A DNA stretch of 24,275 nucleotides from Chitinophagaceae bacterium (GCA_025362915.1 JANYEU010000392.1:1-24275), one strand, 5' to 3'; positions 7,278 through 15,511 are shown, numbered from the stretch's first letter. Notes: a model not told the origin generated them from the sequence alone. Numbers and translations: made by a program.

Positions 7278-7910
7278 TTAAACCAAAAAGAAAATAGTAA
7301 CACACAATGCCAGAGCAATAACCATAGCCAGCAAAAATTTATATTGCTCCCAATAATGCAATTTCTTTTGCAGAGCCGTTTTCTTATTGATAAGGGCAAC
7401 CAGTTCTTGGTTTTTATCTGCAAGTAATAGTAATGTTTGGTGTATGCTAAGTAGCCTATCAAAAGGTAATAGCTGCGCACATTTCAGTAGGTTTATAATC
7501 ACTGATCTTATCAATATCCCATCATTGCTTTGCAACAAAATGCGAAGGTTGTGGGTGTTTATTAAGTGGAAAATCTGAATAAAAAGCCCCTCATGATCTA
7601 GCCTGTATGGGTCTAAAGCAGCTGTGAACAAGGCTAAATCTTCTGCCTTTATCGCAAGGCCATTGGCAGTAACAATAGGCTGTGTTTTGTAATTTGTATA
7701 AAAATGTTTGTAGTGATGGGTCTGTCTCGATTTGATATTACCCAATACATCGTAAGCGGTTTTTATTTGTTGGAATTGACCAACTGTATCCATCCCATCC
7801 CCTGCAACATCAGGATGATTTTGTAAGGCAAGCTTTCTGTAAGCCTTTTTTATTTCTTCGGCAGTGGCATTGGGCGATACATTCAGTGTTTGATAATAGT
7901 CTGTTGCCAT
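7278..7910 (-). CDS. J-domain (DnaJ-like) protein with C-terminal membrane anchor (210 aa)
   Basis: A J-domain co-chaperone that should stimulate the ATPase of a DnaK partner. Residues about 4-70 form the J domain: DYYQTLNVSPNATAEEIKKA, then the essential HPD motif at 32-34, then FQQIKTAYDVLG. The middle (about 85-185) is helical, of unknown fold, without the Gly/Phe or zinc-finger regions of DnaJ proper. The last about 20 residues (YKFLLAMVIALALCVTIFFL) form one membrane helix, so the protein is probably tail-anchored with its J domain in the cytoplasm. I start at ATG 7910, since the codon before it (7913) is TTG. Its client or site is unknown. It faces the PP2C gene tail to tail. Confidence 0.85.
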   Translation of the reverse strand: MATDYYQTLNVSPNATAEEIKKAYRKLALQNHPDVAGDGMDTVGQFQQIKTAYDVLGNIKSRQTHHYKHFYTNYKTQPIVTANGLAIKAEDLALFTAALDPYRLDHEGLFIQIFHLINTHNLRILLQSNDGILIRSVIINLLKCAQLLPFDRLLSIHQTLLLLADKNQELVALINKKTALQKKLHYWEQYKFLLAMVIALALCVTIFFLV

Positions 7911-8068
7911 CAACTGCGCTTGTTTTATTCAATCGAAAATAAGTAAATCGCTTGTGTCATATCATTTTTTTTGCTAAAAAAAAGCTTTTTATCTATCGAT
8001 TCAATCCATCTAATTTCCTTTTATGTGCTTATCTGTTCAGATAAAAAAGATTACCCCGTCTATTTATT

Positions 8069-8076
8069 TACATTTG
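8069..8076 (+). promoter_or_regulatory. putative -7 box for the pseudouridine synthase operon
   Basis: TACATTTG matches TAnnTTTG perfectly and ends 34 bases before the ATG at 8111. No good -33 TTTG is seen at the usual distance, so this rests on the -7 element alone. Confidence 0.42.
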
Positions 8077-8110
8077 TAATTCCTGTTGAAAAAACAGCAA
8101 GAAAACAACT

Positions 8111-9343
8111 ATGGCAAAAAATGCGTTTGATAAGTATATAAACAACGAACCCACAGGTGCGAAGAAGAAGGAAATGATAAAGGTGGAGAAGCGGAATGCC
8201 AAAAAAGAGGCAAAAGCTGTGGGGGATAAAAAGCGACGTGCGTTATGGGAAAAGAAACATGGCATTGCACCACAGGAACCCGCAGCGACGGTTAGACCAA
8301 AAAGCAAAAGGGAAGACCCGAGAAATAAAAAAGAAGAACCTAAAGCTCCTGTAGAAAATAGACCAAGATTTGGCAAACGCCCCGTAAAAAGAACCCCTGA
8401 AGCGGAAGGGGGCAAACCACCTGTTTCCACTGACAGACCTGCCAGTAAGGAAGGGGAGAATCCGAAGAAGTTTTCTAAAAAGTATGTAACCAGCAATAGT
8501 GATAAATATTTTAAAGGTGACCAAACCGTAAGCCCCGCATCAACAAAAGGTGGAAAACCTGCTGCTGGAGAAGAGGAAAATATGGCACTAAACAAATTTG
8601 TTGCTTATGCCGGTATTTGTGGCAGGAGAGAAGCGGCCATTCTGGTAAAAGATGGTTTGATAACGGTGAACGGTGATGTGGTTTATGAGCCTGGTTGTAA
8701 GGTATTGACAACAGATGAGGTTGTTTACAAAGGAAAAAAGTTGATGTTGAAAAAGAACCTTGTTTATATTCTGCTGAATAAACCGAAGGATTACATTACC
8801 ACTTCTGCCGACCCGGAAGGAAGAAAGACGGTGATGGATTTGTTGAAGGATGCCACCAAGGAAAGGATTTATCCGATAGGGAGGCTTGACAGGAATACAA
8901 CAGGCGTACTTTTATTGACCAATGATGGCGAATTGGCACAAAAACTAACCCATCCGGGTTATCAGGTGAAGAAGGTTTACGCCGTAAAACTAGATAAGCC
9001 AGTTACCAAGAAAGATTTTGAAAGTATCCTTTCCGGAATAACCCTAGACGATGGCATTGTGCAAGCAGATGGATTGGCTTATGCGGATTCAAAAGACAAG
9101 ACACAAGTAGGCATTGAGATACACAGTGGCAAAAACAGGGTAGTACGACGCATTTTTGAACATTTAGGGTATGAGGTAAAATCGCTGGACAGGGTGATGT
9201 TTGCCAACTTGACCAAGAAAAATGTAGAACGTGGCACTTGGCGGTTTTTGCAAGAAAAAGAAGTGAGGTTGTTGAAACACATGAACCAAAGCTTTTTGAA
9301 AAAGAATAGAGACACAGAAATACCAGAAGATTTAGATCTATAA
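8111..9343 (+). CDS. rluB: RsuA/RluB-family pseudouridine synthase with long charged N-terminal extension (410 aa)
   Basis: Converts a specific uridine in rRNA to pseudouridine; the family members closest in layout (RluB) act on 23S rRNA. Residues 1-157 are a low-complexity Lys/Glu/Pro-rich extension, probably disordered and RNA-contacting, common in Bacteroidota homologues. An S4 RNA-binding domain follows (about 158-205; LNKFVAYAGICGRREAAILV). The catalytic domain then has LNKPKDYITT, the signature GRLDRNTTGVLLLTNDG with catalytic Asp260, and KNRVVRRIFEHLGYEVKSL. It is the first gene of a two-gene operon, with the next synthase 6 bases downstream. The exact target (RluB, RluE, RluF or RsuA type) cannot be fixed from sequence alone; RluB is the best guess. 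The ATG at 8111 gives a Lys-rich start; a shorter start at the S4 domain is unlikely. Confidence 0.88.
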   Translation: MAKNAFDKYINNEPTGAKKKEMIKVEKRNAKKEAKAVGDKKRRALWEKKHGIAPQEPAATVRPKSKREDPRNKKEEPKAPVENRPRFGKRPVKRTPEAEGGKPPVSTDRPASKEGENPKKFSKKYVTSNSDKYFKGDQTVSPASTKGGKPAAGEEENMALNKFVAYAGICGRREAAILVKDGLITVNGDVVYEPGCKVLTTDEVVYKGKKLMLKKNLVYILLNKPKDYITTSADPEGRKTVMDLLKDATKERIYPIGRLDRNTTGVLLLTNDGELAQKLTHPGYQVKKVYAVKLDKPVTKKDFESILSGITLDDGIVQADGLAYADSKDKTQVGIEIHSGKNRVVRRIFEHLGYEVKSLDRVMFANLTKKNVERGTWRFLQEKEVRLLKHMNQSFLKKNRDTEIPEDLDL

Positions 9344-9349
9344 CTGAAG

Positions 9350-10063
9350 ATGAAACTTGATATTTTATTAGAAAATGAATGGTTTGTGGTGATAAACAAA
9401 CCCTCTGGTATGCTTTCCATTCCGGATAGGATGCAGAGTGAAGTATCATTGAAAGATATTTTGCTTGAACGATATGGAGACATATTTACCGTACATCGAT
9501 TGGATAAAGATACCAGTGGCATCATTGTTTTTGCCAAGGATGCGGAAACCCATAAGCAACTATCCCAACTGTTTGAAGGGCGCGAGGTAAAGAAATACTA
9601 TCTGGGTCTTGTAAACGGCGTGCCATTTAATAAGCAAGGAAGCATAGACGAGCCAATAATGGAACACCCTGCTAAAAATGGCACCATGGTTATACATGCC
9701 AAGGGAAAACCATCGCAAACTGATTATGAAGTGGTGGAAGAATTTGGTACGTTTTCTTGGATCAGATTTCAAATTCATACGGGGAGAACGCATCAGATAA
9801 GGGTTCATTCCAGACACTTAGGGAATAGTATTGTGTCCGATAGTTTGTATGGGGATGGAAAGCCAGTACTTATTTCTTCCATTAAAAAGAAATATAACCT
9901 TGCAAAGAAAGAGGATGAGGAAAAACCAATATTAGCCCGATTGGGATTGCATTCTTATAGGCTTCAATTTGTTTTTAATGGCGAAGAGTATAACCTAGAG
10001 GCAGAACCTCCAAAAGATATAAGGGCATTGTTGCAACAATTAAGAAAATGGAAGAAGGGGTAA
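9350..10063 (+). CDS. RluA-family pseudouridine synthase lacking an S4 domain (237 aa)
   Basis: A single-domain RluA-type pseudouridine synthase acting on rRNA or tRNA. Visible motifs: VINKPSGMLSIP (15-26), VHRLDKDTSGIIVFAKD (48-64) with catalytic Asp52, KYYLGLVNG, QIHTGRTHQIRVHSRHLG, and LHSYRLQF near the end. There is no S4 domain, as in RluA, RluC-short or TruC forms, so the substrate cannot be assigned. The ATG is 6 bases after the upstream synthase stop codon, so the two are almost certainly co-transcribed. A charged loop (about 175-198, Lys/Glu-rich) interrupts the usual path between the RTHQIRVH block and the LHSYRLQF block. It meets lpxA tail to tail with 5 bases between stop codons, leaving no room for a separate terminator. 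Confidence 0.92.
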   Translation: MKLDILLENEWFVVINKPSGMLSIPDRMQSEVSLKDILLERYGDIFTVHRLDKDTSGIIVFAKDAETHKQLSQLFEGREVKKYYLGLVNGVPFNKQGSIDEPIMEHPAKNGTMVIHAKGKPSQTDYEVVEEFGTFSWIRFQIHTGRTHQIRVHSRHLGNSIVSDSLYGDGKPVLISSIKKKYNLAKKEDEEKPILARLGLHSYRLQFVFNGEEYNLEAEPPKDIRALLQQLRKWKKG

Positions 10064-10068
10064 TATGT

Positions 10069-10866
10069 TTACTCCTCTCCTGCTCCGTTCTTGCCAAACT
10101 TTTTAATGATACCCCTGCCGCTATCCCTAATGAAGGCAACTATTTCATCTCTTTCATCGGTGGCGGTTAGTTCTTCTTCAATAAAGTCTATTGCTTGGGA
10201 AGTATTCAGTCCACGGCTATAAATAACCCGATAGATGTCGAGTATATGATTAATTTGGTTTAGGGTAAAGCCACGTCTTTTCAGCCCAACACTATTTACA
10301 CCACCATAACTTAGTGGATTACGTACTGCTTTGATATAGGGAGGAACATCTTTGCTAACCAAGCTACCACCAGCCACAAATGTATGCTGACCAATATGCA
10401 CAAACTGGTGTACAGCACTTACGCCGCCAATGATGGTCCAGTCGCCAATAACAACGTGTCCAGCAAGTTGTACACTATTACTCAAAATGCAGTTATTGCC
10501 AATAATACAATCATGGGCGACGTGGCAATATGCCATTATAAGACAATTGCTGCCAACCTTGGTTTTGCCACGATCGGTAGTACCACGATTTATGGTAACA
10601 AATTCACGGATAGTGGTATTATCGCCAATCTCTACAAAAGTTTTTTCACCATTGAATTTTAAATCCTGCGGAATGGCTCCAATTACAGCACCCGGAAAAA
10701 TTCTACAGTTCTTGCCAATGCGTGTTCCTTCCATGATAGTAACATTGCTGCCTATCCATGTTCCTTCACCAATGATTACGTCTCCGTGAATCACGGTAAA
10801 GGGATCTATCTTGACGTTTGATGCTACTTTAGCATTTGGGTCTATGTAAGTGTAGGGATGCGTCAT
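10069..10866 (-). CDS. lpxA: acyl-ACP--UDP-N-acetylglucosamine O-acyltransferase LpxA (265 aa)
   Basis: Catalyses the first step of lipid A synthesis: transfer of a 3-hydroxyacyl chain from ACP to UDP-GlcNAc, in the cytoplasm. The protein is a left-handed beta helix of hexapeptide repeats (IGEGTWIGSNVTIMEGTRIG and onward). Catalytic His118 lies in YCHVAHDC, GAIPQDLKFNGE follows the family pattern, and VKVGSN-like and VHQFVHIG segments are present. The helical C-terminal domain follows LKRRGF. I chose ATG 10866 (MTHPYTYIDPNAKV), which matches the family start and length (about 255-265); the frame also opens at ATG 10899. It lies downstream of lpxC/fabZ on the same strand with about 120 bases between, so co-transcription is likely. 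Confidence 0.96.
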   Translation of the reverse strand: MTHPYTYIDPNAKVASNVKIDPFTVIHGDVIIGEGTWIGSNVTIMEGTRIGKNCRIFPGAVIGAIPQDLKFNGEKTFVEIGDNTTIREFVTINRGTTDRGKTKVGSNCLIMAYCHVAHDCIIGNNCILSNSVQLAGHVVIGDWTIIGGVSAVHQFVHIGQHTFVAGGSLVSKDVPPYIKAVRNPLSYGGVNSVGLKRRGFTLNQINHILDIYRVIYSRGLNTSQAIDFIEEELTATDERDEIVAFIRDSGRGIIKKFGKNGAGEE

Positions 10867-10986
10867 CCGAGTATTTGTAAGTTTCGCAGTTAATAACATT
10901 TGAATTTGTTGTCAACCACTTTAATAAAAAAGATGCCAAAATTTTAATATTCCAAACTTTAACAGAAAGAAGGATGCAATCTATTC

Positions 10987-12393
10987 CTAATTTCTTCTAA
11001 CCACCTGTGCCACCAAATCAGCCTCTGTTGTCACTTTTCCATTTACATACACAGTACCATGCATACTACAGATTCCTCTTCTAATCGGTTCAATAAGTTC
11101 CATTTTTAGAATCATTGTATCCCCAGGAACTACTTTCTGTTTGAATTTACAATTGTCTATCTTTAGAAAATAGGTGTCAAATTGTCCTTTGGGCATAAGA
11201 TTGATACAGAGAATACCACCAGTCTGGGCGAGTGCCTCAATTTGTAATACACCTGGCATAACCGGGTTATTTGGAAAATGACCTTGAAAAAACCACTCAT
11301 TAAAGGTTACGTTCTTTATGCCAATAATATGTTTATCAGAAAGTTCAGTTACTTTATCTACTAGCAAGAAGGGGAAACGGTGAGGTAATGTTTTTTCAAT
11401 CTTTTCCAACGTGAATACGGGTGGTAATGCTGGATTGTAAACTGGAACATCTTTTGTTTGTCTAATCTTCTTGATGTATTGCTTTATCTTCTTGGCAAAT
11501 GCTACATTAGTACTATGGCCAGGTCTGTTTGCAATAATTCTTGCTTTGATTGGATAACCAATCAGGGCCAAATCTCCGACAATATCCAATAGCTTGTGTC
11601 TAGCAGGTTCATTGGGAAATCGAAGCTCGAGATTGTTTAGGTATCCCTCAGTTTTTACTTCAATTTTATCTCGATTAAAAACCTTGGCTAGCCTAGTCAT
11701 TTCCTCATCAGAAACCTGCTTATCTACTACAACTATGGCATTATTTATATCCCCACCTTTTATAAGGTCATGTTCCAAAAGTGTTTCTAATTCATGTAGG
11801 AAACAAAAAGTTCTGCATGGAGCAATTTCCTCCTTGAAATCCAGCATTCGTTTTAGGCTGGCATGTTGGGTTCCTAAAACCGAACTATTGAAATCAATTA
11901 GGGTGGTAATTTGATATTCCGAGGCTGGGAGTGCTACCATTTCCACTCGCTTTTCCTCATCATAGAGATAGATATTTTCATCTATACTATACCAAATCTT
12001 AACCGCATCTTGCTCTGCAACTCCAACCTTTTGTATCAATTCGACAAATGGCTGAGAACTTCCATCCATTATTGGGATTTCAGGGCCATTCAATTCTATT
12101 AATGCATTATCAATGCCCATACCCACCAAAGCAGCCAAAACATGCTCTATAGTGCTAATTTTTATATCACCAAGTTGCAATGTGGTACCTCTACTTGTAT
12201 CAGTCACTAAATCACAGTCAGCTTTTATAAGTGGCCGATTCGGTAGGTCTATTCTTTGAAATTGCAACCCAAAATTTGGGTTTGCTGGTTTCAAAATCAT
12301 GTCTACCAAAATCCCTGTATGCAAACCTGTTCCAGAAATTTCGATTGAGTTTCCTAATGTGTGTTGCTTGTCAGGGTTAAAATTTATATCCAT
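10987..12393 (-). CDS. lpxC/fabZ: bifunctional UDP-3-O-acyl-GlcNAc deacetylase / 3-hydroxyacyl-ACP dehydratase (LpxC–FabZ fusion, 468 aa)
   Basis: A known Bacteroidota fusion coupling lipid A and fatty acid synthesis. Residues about 1-310 are LpxC, the zinc deacetylase of the committed lipid A step: EHVLAALVGMGID (zinc His84), NGPEIPIMDGSS, PCRTFCFLHE, and HKLLDIVGD (zinc ligands His266 and Asp270). The catalytic PGHSTN motif contains His293. Residues about 328-468 are FabZ: LPHRFPFLLVDKV, then GHFPNNPVMPGVLQIEALAQ with catalytic His372 and Glu386. The chain runs in one frame with a short linker (VPVYNPALPPVF), so the fusion is not a sequencing artefact. lpxA follows on the same strand. A -7 box at 12422-12415 lies 21 bases before the ATG. 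All key residues are present, so both activities are expected. Confidence 0.97.
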   Translation of the reverse strand: MDINFNPDKQHTLGNSIEISGTGLHTGILVDMILKPANPNFGLQFQRIDLPNRPLIKADCDLVTDTSRGTTLQLGDIKISTIEHVLAALVGMGIDNALIELNGPEIPIMDGSSQPFVELIQKVGVAEQDAVKIWYSIDENIYLYDEEKRVEMVALPASEYQITTLIDFNSSVLGTQHASLKRMLDFKEEIAPCRTFCFLHELETLLEHDLIKGGDINNAIVVVDKQVSDEEMTRLAKVFNRDKIEVKTEGYLNNLELRFPNEPARHKLLDIVGDLALIGYPIKARIIANRPGHSTNVAFAKKIKQYIKKIRQTKDVPVYNPALPPVFTLEKIEKTLPHRFPFLLVDKVTELSDKHIIGIKNVTFNEWFFQGHFPNNPVMPGVLQIEALAQTGGILCINLMPKGQFDTYFLKIDNCKFKQKVVPGDTMILKMELIEPIRRGICSMHGTVYVNGKVTTEADLVAQVVRRN

Positions 12394-12414
12394 TCGAAGT
12401 AATTTTCAAAGCGA

Positions 12415-12422
12415 CAAAAATA
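12415..12422 (-). promoter_or_regulatory. putative -7 box for lpxC/fabZ–lpxA
   Basis: On the minus strand 12422-12415 reads TATTTTTG, a perfect TAnnTTTG match, 21 bases before the lpxC ATG. No clear TTTG is found at the -33 distance. Confidence 0.42.
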
Positions 12423-12624
12423 AGCGTAGAATTAAGCTTTCCTAAAAATGTTTTCAAGATTGCTTATTAAATGATGGTATTTTGGCAGTTTGAATATGAA
12501 TTTAAGTGACTTTACTATACTAATTAAGTGCCAAATGTTTAAACTTTAATACTTTTAGGAATCCAACATTTAGTAAATGAGAATTTTTTTTGACGGTAGA
12601 AATAAAATTTAGAAAATCTTGGAG

Positions 12625-12655
12625 AAGGCAGCCACTCTCGGAAGAGGGCTGCCTT
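12625..12655. other. stable stem-loop in a gene-free gap, possible leader or small RNA terminator
   Basis: AAGGCAGCC (12625-12633) pairs perfectly with GGCTGCCTT (12647-12655). Inside, CTCT/AGAG pairs around a CGGA loop with one bulged A (12634). It lies between divergent lpxC/fabZ and purN, so it terminates no visible gene. TTTGGTT follows on the plus strand. It could end a small RNA started in 12450-12620, or act in the purN leader about 190 bases upstream. The rest of 12394-12845 is AT-rich, without a convincing small gene; TTGACAG at about 12759-12765 is a possible -35-like element. Confidence 0.5.
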
Positions 12656-12845
12656 TGGTTAATGATTCAGAAAGCTAATTTCACACCCCACGCATAAAAG
12701 ACTTTCTTTAAGGATTATGTAAACTTAAAGAATTATTGACATCGATTATAAAAAATTTGACAGACTTGTTAAAATAAGTAAACCTAAATACTGCACATTT
12801 GCAACATTCCTAGAATAACTTCATAACTATTAATTCTTATTTTAT

Positions 12846-13424
12846 ATGATTGAGATGAAAAAGACTATACAAATTGCAATTTTTGCATCGGGAGCGGGGA
12901 GCAATGCAAAAAAAATCATTGATTACTTTAAAAACTCAGAGTGTATTAAAATTAGGTTAATTGTTTGCAATAACCCTAAAGCGGGAGTTGTTGATATAGC
13001 ATTTCAGGAGGATATCCCTATATTACTAATTGAAAGAGGGCATTTTTTTAGGGGGGATGCTTACATAAGCACACTTAAAGAAAAGGAAATAAATTTCATC
13101 GTATTGGCAGGCTTCTTATGGAAAATACCTCAGTCTTTGGTAGCAGCTTACCCTAACAAAATAATAAATATTCATCCTGCCCTATTGCCTAAGTATGGAG
13201 GAAAAGGTATGTACGGGCATTTTGTACATGAGTCTGTAATAGCAAACGGAGAAAAGGAAAGTGGTATTACCATCCATTACGTGAACGAATACTTCGATGA
13301 AGGGTCACCTATCTTTCAAGCTACTTGCCCAGTATTACCAACAGATACTCCAGATACATTGGCGGCAAGAATTCATGAGCTTGAACACATACATTTTGCA
13401 AAAGTGATAGAATCAATTGTATAA
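12846..13424 (+). CDS. purN: phosphoribosylglycinamide formyltransferase PurN (192 aa)
   Basis: Transfers a formyl group from 10-formyl-tetrahydrofolate to GAR in the third step of purine synthesis, in the cytoplasm. The N-terminal IAIFASGAGSNAKKIIDYF is the nucleotide-binding start of the family. The catalytic NIHPALLP motif holds Asn108 and His110, GGKGMYGHFVHESVI follows, and SGITIHYVNEYFDEGSPIFQ holds the third catalytic residue Asp151. Length is normal (about 190-210). The ATG at 12846 and an in-frame ATG at 12855 are both possible; the difference is three residues. It stands alone, with no other purine genes in the window. The GLPGLI gene follows on the same strand after 107 bases and appears to have its own promoter. 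Confidence 0.95.
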   Translation: MIEMKKTIQIAIFASGAGSNAKKIIDYFKNSECIKIRLIVCNNPKAGVVDIAFQEDIPILLIERGHFFRGDAYISTLKEKEINFIVLAGFLWKIPQSLVAAYPNKIINIHPALLPKYGGKGMYGHFVHESVIANGEKESGITIHYVNEYFDEGSPIFQATCPVLPTDTPDTLAARIHELEHIHFAKVIESIV

Positions 13425-13502
13425 ATAACAAGATTCCCTTTAGCTTTTACCGATTTTATACCCCTTTAGCCTTAGGTAGTTACAGCGCTTTGGTTGTACC
13501 TT

Positions 13503-13510
13503 TAAATTTG
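13503..13510 (+). promoter_or_regulatory. putative -7 box for the GLPGLI gene
   Basis: TAAATTTG is a perfect TAnnTTTG match, 21 bases before the ATG at 13532. A TTTG at 13489-13492 is too close to serve as the -33 box. The box lies inside the longer frame that opens at 13490, which supports the later start. Confidence 0.45.
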
Positions 13511-13531
13511 TGTTACACAAATAAATTAATC

Positions 13532-14389
13532 ATGAAAAAAGTATTGCTTGTTTTAATAATGGTTGCTTGTACGTGCTGCGTATTCTCCCAAAGCAAACAG
13601 GGAACCATTAGTTATGAAAGAAAAATAAATCTGTGGAAAAGGATACAAGACGAACAACGGCGTGCTACCATGCCAGAGTTTAGGATTACAAAACACACCT
13701 TGATTTTTAACGACACCGTATCCATTTATAAAACAATAAAAGAAGAGGAAGAGATGAACCCTTTTGAAGGCGGCGGCGAAGGACGTGGCGGCGGCGGTTT
13801 TGGTGGTGGAGGACGTATGGGTAGGATGTTTGGCAGCAATGATGGGGACTTATATAAAAACCTTTCTAAAGGAATGTCTATACAAGCAACAGAACAAAGT
13901 GGCAAAGACTTCCTTATAAGCGATACTATTAGGAAACAGGCTTGGAAAATAACTGATGAAACAAAAATCATCTTGGGTTATACCTGTCATAAAGCAACCA
14001 TGAAACAAAAAGGAGGCTTTGGCGGAGGAAATGGTGGACAGAACGGTGGTGGGCGTAGAAATAGGGATAATCCTATGGATAGTAAACCAACTCCGGATAC
14101 TACCCGCAGAACGCCCCGAGAAGTTGAAGTTGTTGCCTGGTTTGCTGATAAGATACTTTCCCCAGCGGGCCCAGATAACTACGGACAATTGCCAGGTGCA
14201 ATTCTAGAGGTTAATATAGACAATGGCTCTACGGTTTTTACCGCAACGGAGATTAAGGCTGTTGCTTCTGCAAAAGACCTTAAAGAACCCAAGAAAGGCA
14301 AGGCTGTTACAAAGGAAGAATTCAGGAAAATAATGATGGATCTAAGACAACACTTTGGAAACGCAGTTCCCGATCCAAGTAATAATTAA
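13532..14389 (+). CDS. GLPGLI family protein with glycine-rich insertions (285 aa)
   Basis: A secreted Bacteroidota protein of the GLPGLI family, whose function is not established. The ATG at 13532 begins a clean signal peptide (MKKVLLVLIMVACTCCVFSQ, cleaved near SQS). An ATG at 13490 in the same frame would hide the signal peptide behind 14 residues and overlap the -7 box. Family features: GTISYERKINL near the N-terminus, IRKQAWKITDETKIILGYTC, the WFADKILSPAGP segment, and the name-giving motif seen here as GQLPGAILEV. Two Gly/Arg-rich insertions interrupt the fold, one near residues 77-95 (GGGEGRGGGGFGGGG) and one near 162-180. A bidirectional terminator follows. Homologues often carry such insertions, which may be metal- or surface-interacting; that is inference. 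Confidence 0.88.
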   Translation: MKKVLLVLIMVACTCCVFSQSKQGTISYERKINLWKRIQDEQRRATMPEFRITKHTLIFNDTVSIYKTIKEEEEMNPFEGGGEGRGGGGFGGGGRMGRMFGSNDGDLYKNLSKGMSIQATEQSGKDFLISDTIRKQAWKITDETKIILGYTCHKATMKQKGGFGGGNGGQNGGGRRNRDNPMDSKPTPDTTRRTPREVEVVAWFADKILSPAGPDNYGQLPGAILEVNIDNGSTVFTATEIKAVASAKDLKEPKKGKAVTKEEFRKIMMDLRQHFGNAVPDPSNN

Positions 14390-14407
14390 GTAGTACTTAA
14401 TAAAATT

Positions 14408-14450
14408 GAAAGAGGCTATAGCAGAAATAAAATTCGCTACAGCCTCTTTC
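14408..14450. terminator. bidirectional terminator between GLPGLI gene and 2-oxoacid oxidoreductase
   Basis: GAAAGAGGCT (14408-14417) pairs perfectly with AGCCTCTTTC (14441-14450); TAGC/GCTA adds four pairs inside after one mismatch. On the minus strand it is followed by TTCAATTTTA, a good T-rich tail; on the plus strand by AGTTTATAT. It serves two convergent genes. Confidence 0.75.
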
Positions 14451-14479
14451 AGTTTATATCATCTGATAAAAGAATTCAG

Positions 14480-15511
14480 TTATACAATCTCCCAAACCTC
14501 TCTTCCTTTCAATAGTTTGTCTAAATCCCCTTTGCCCTTTGTGGCAATCACCTCTTCTATCTGCATAGCCATTACATCTTCGTAGCAAGCTCTTTCTACC
14601 TGAAAAAATACGCCAAACGGACGCGGAAAGTGTCCTTCCACCCTTGGGTCATCAAACATGCGGATAAGTATCTGTGCCTTGTAAAAATCTTTCTCATCGT
14701 GTATCCACAAGTCATCAGTGCTTGCGCCTTCTTCCAAATAAACCACAACTGGTTTCAATCCGTCCAATTTAATTCCCTTGTTTTTGGCAGCACCAAAAAC
14801 CAATGGCTGCCCTTGTTCCAAAAACAATACTTCGTTTAGTTTAGATCCTTTTTCAGTAAATACTTCAAAAGCTCCATCGTTAAAGATGTTACAGTTTTGG
14901 TATATCTCTAAAAAAGAAGAACCCTTATGCTGCTGGCTGCGCATTAGCATTGTTTGCAAGTGTTTGGGGTCCCTATCCATGCTGCGCGCAATAAAAGTGG
15001 CATCGGCACCCATTGCCAAAGCCAAAGGATTAAAAGGATGGTCAATACTTCCCATGGGTGTACTCTTTGTTACCTTGTTCTCTTCGGAAGTGGGAGAATA
15101 CTGCCCTTTGGTTAAACCATAAATCTGGTTATTGAAAAGCAGTACGTTCACATCAAAGTTTCTACGTAGCAAGTGTATCGTATGGTTTCCTCCAATACTT
15201 AATCCATCACCATCTCCTGTCACTATCCAAACGCTCAGTTCTGGACGGGCAGCTTTCAAACCACTAGCCACAGCCGTAGCACGACCATGAATGGAGTGCA
15301 TTCCAAACGTATTCATATAGTACGGGAAACGGCTGCTACAACCGATACCACTGATGATAACAATGTTTTCTTTTGGAACACCAATGGATGGCATTGTCTT
15401 CTGTACCTGTGCCAAAATAGAATAATCGCCACAACCAGGACACCAACGAACCTCTTGGTCTGTAACAAAATCTTTGGCGGTAAGTACCGGTGCTTCTACT
15501 ATTTCTGTCAT
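14480..15511 (-). CDS. korB: 2-oxoacid:ferredoxin oxidoreductase beta subunit, KorB-like (343 aa)
   Basis: The thiamine-diphosphate-binding beta subunit of a 2-oxoglutarate (or other 2-oxoacid) ferredoxin oxidoreductase, which makes acyl-CoA, CO2 and reduced ferredoxin in the cytoplasm. Motifs: RWCPGCGDYSIL (23-33) with cluster-ligand cysteines 24 and 27, GIGCSSRFPYY with Cys58, the ThDP site GDGDGLSIGGNH (99-110), and NNQIYGLTKGQYSP (127-140). Length is typical of the KorB group. The alpha subunit (KorA), normally the adjacent gene, is not upstream or downstream here: thioredoxin is the upstream neighbour. Substrate choice is inferred from the KorB-like layout, not proven. A TAnnTTTG box at 15562-15555 gives it its own promoter, with a leader of about 36 bases. 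Confidence 0.9.
   Translation of the reverse strand: MTEIVEAPVLTAKDFVTDQEVRWCPGCGDYSILAQVQKTMPSIGVPKENIVIISGIGCSSRFPYYMNTFGMHSIHGRATAVASGLKAARPELSVWIVTGDGDGLSIGGNHTIHLLRRNFDVNVLLFNNQIYGLTKGQYSPTSEENKVTKSTPMGSIDHPFNPLALAMGADATFIARSMDRDPKHLQTMLMRSQQHKGSSFLEIYQNCNIFNDGAFEVFTEKGSKLNEVLFLEQGQPLVFGAAKNKGIKLDGLKPVVVYLEEGASTDDLWIHDEKDFYKAQILIRMFDDPRVEGHFPRPFGVFFQVERACYEDVMAMQIEEVIATKGKGDLDKLLKGREVWEIV

Noticed and set aside
8068..8595. Minus-strand frame of 175 codons rich in Phe, Ser and Leu
   Set aside because: It is the antisense of the Lys/Glu-rich extension of the rluB gene, whose composition creates the apparent hydrophobic protein.
10430..10789. Plus-strand frame of 119 codons
   Set aside because: It is antisense to lpxA, whose hexapeptide repeats create the open frame.
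14408..14450. Hairpin considered as a riboswitch or small RNA
   Set aside because: Position between two convergent stop codons and T-rich tails fit a bidirectional terminator better.
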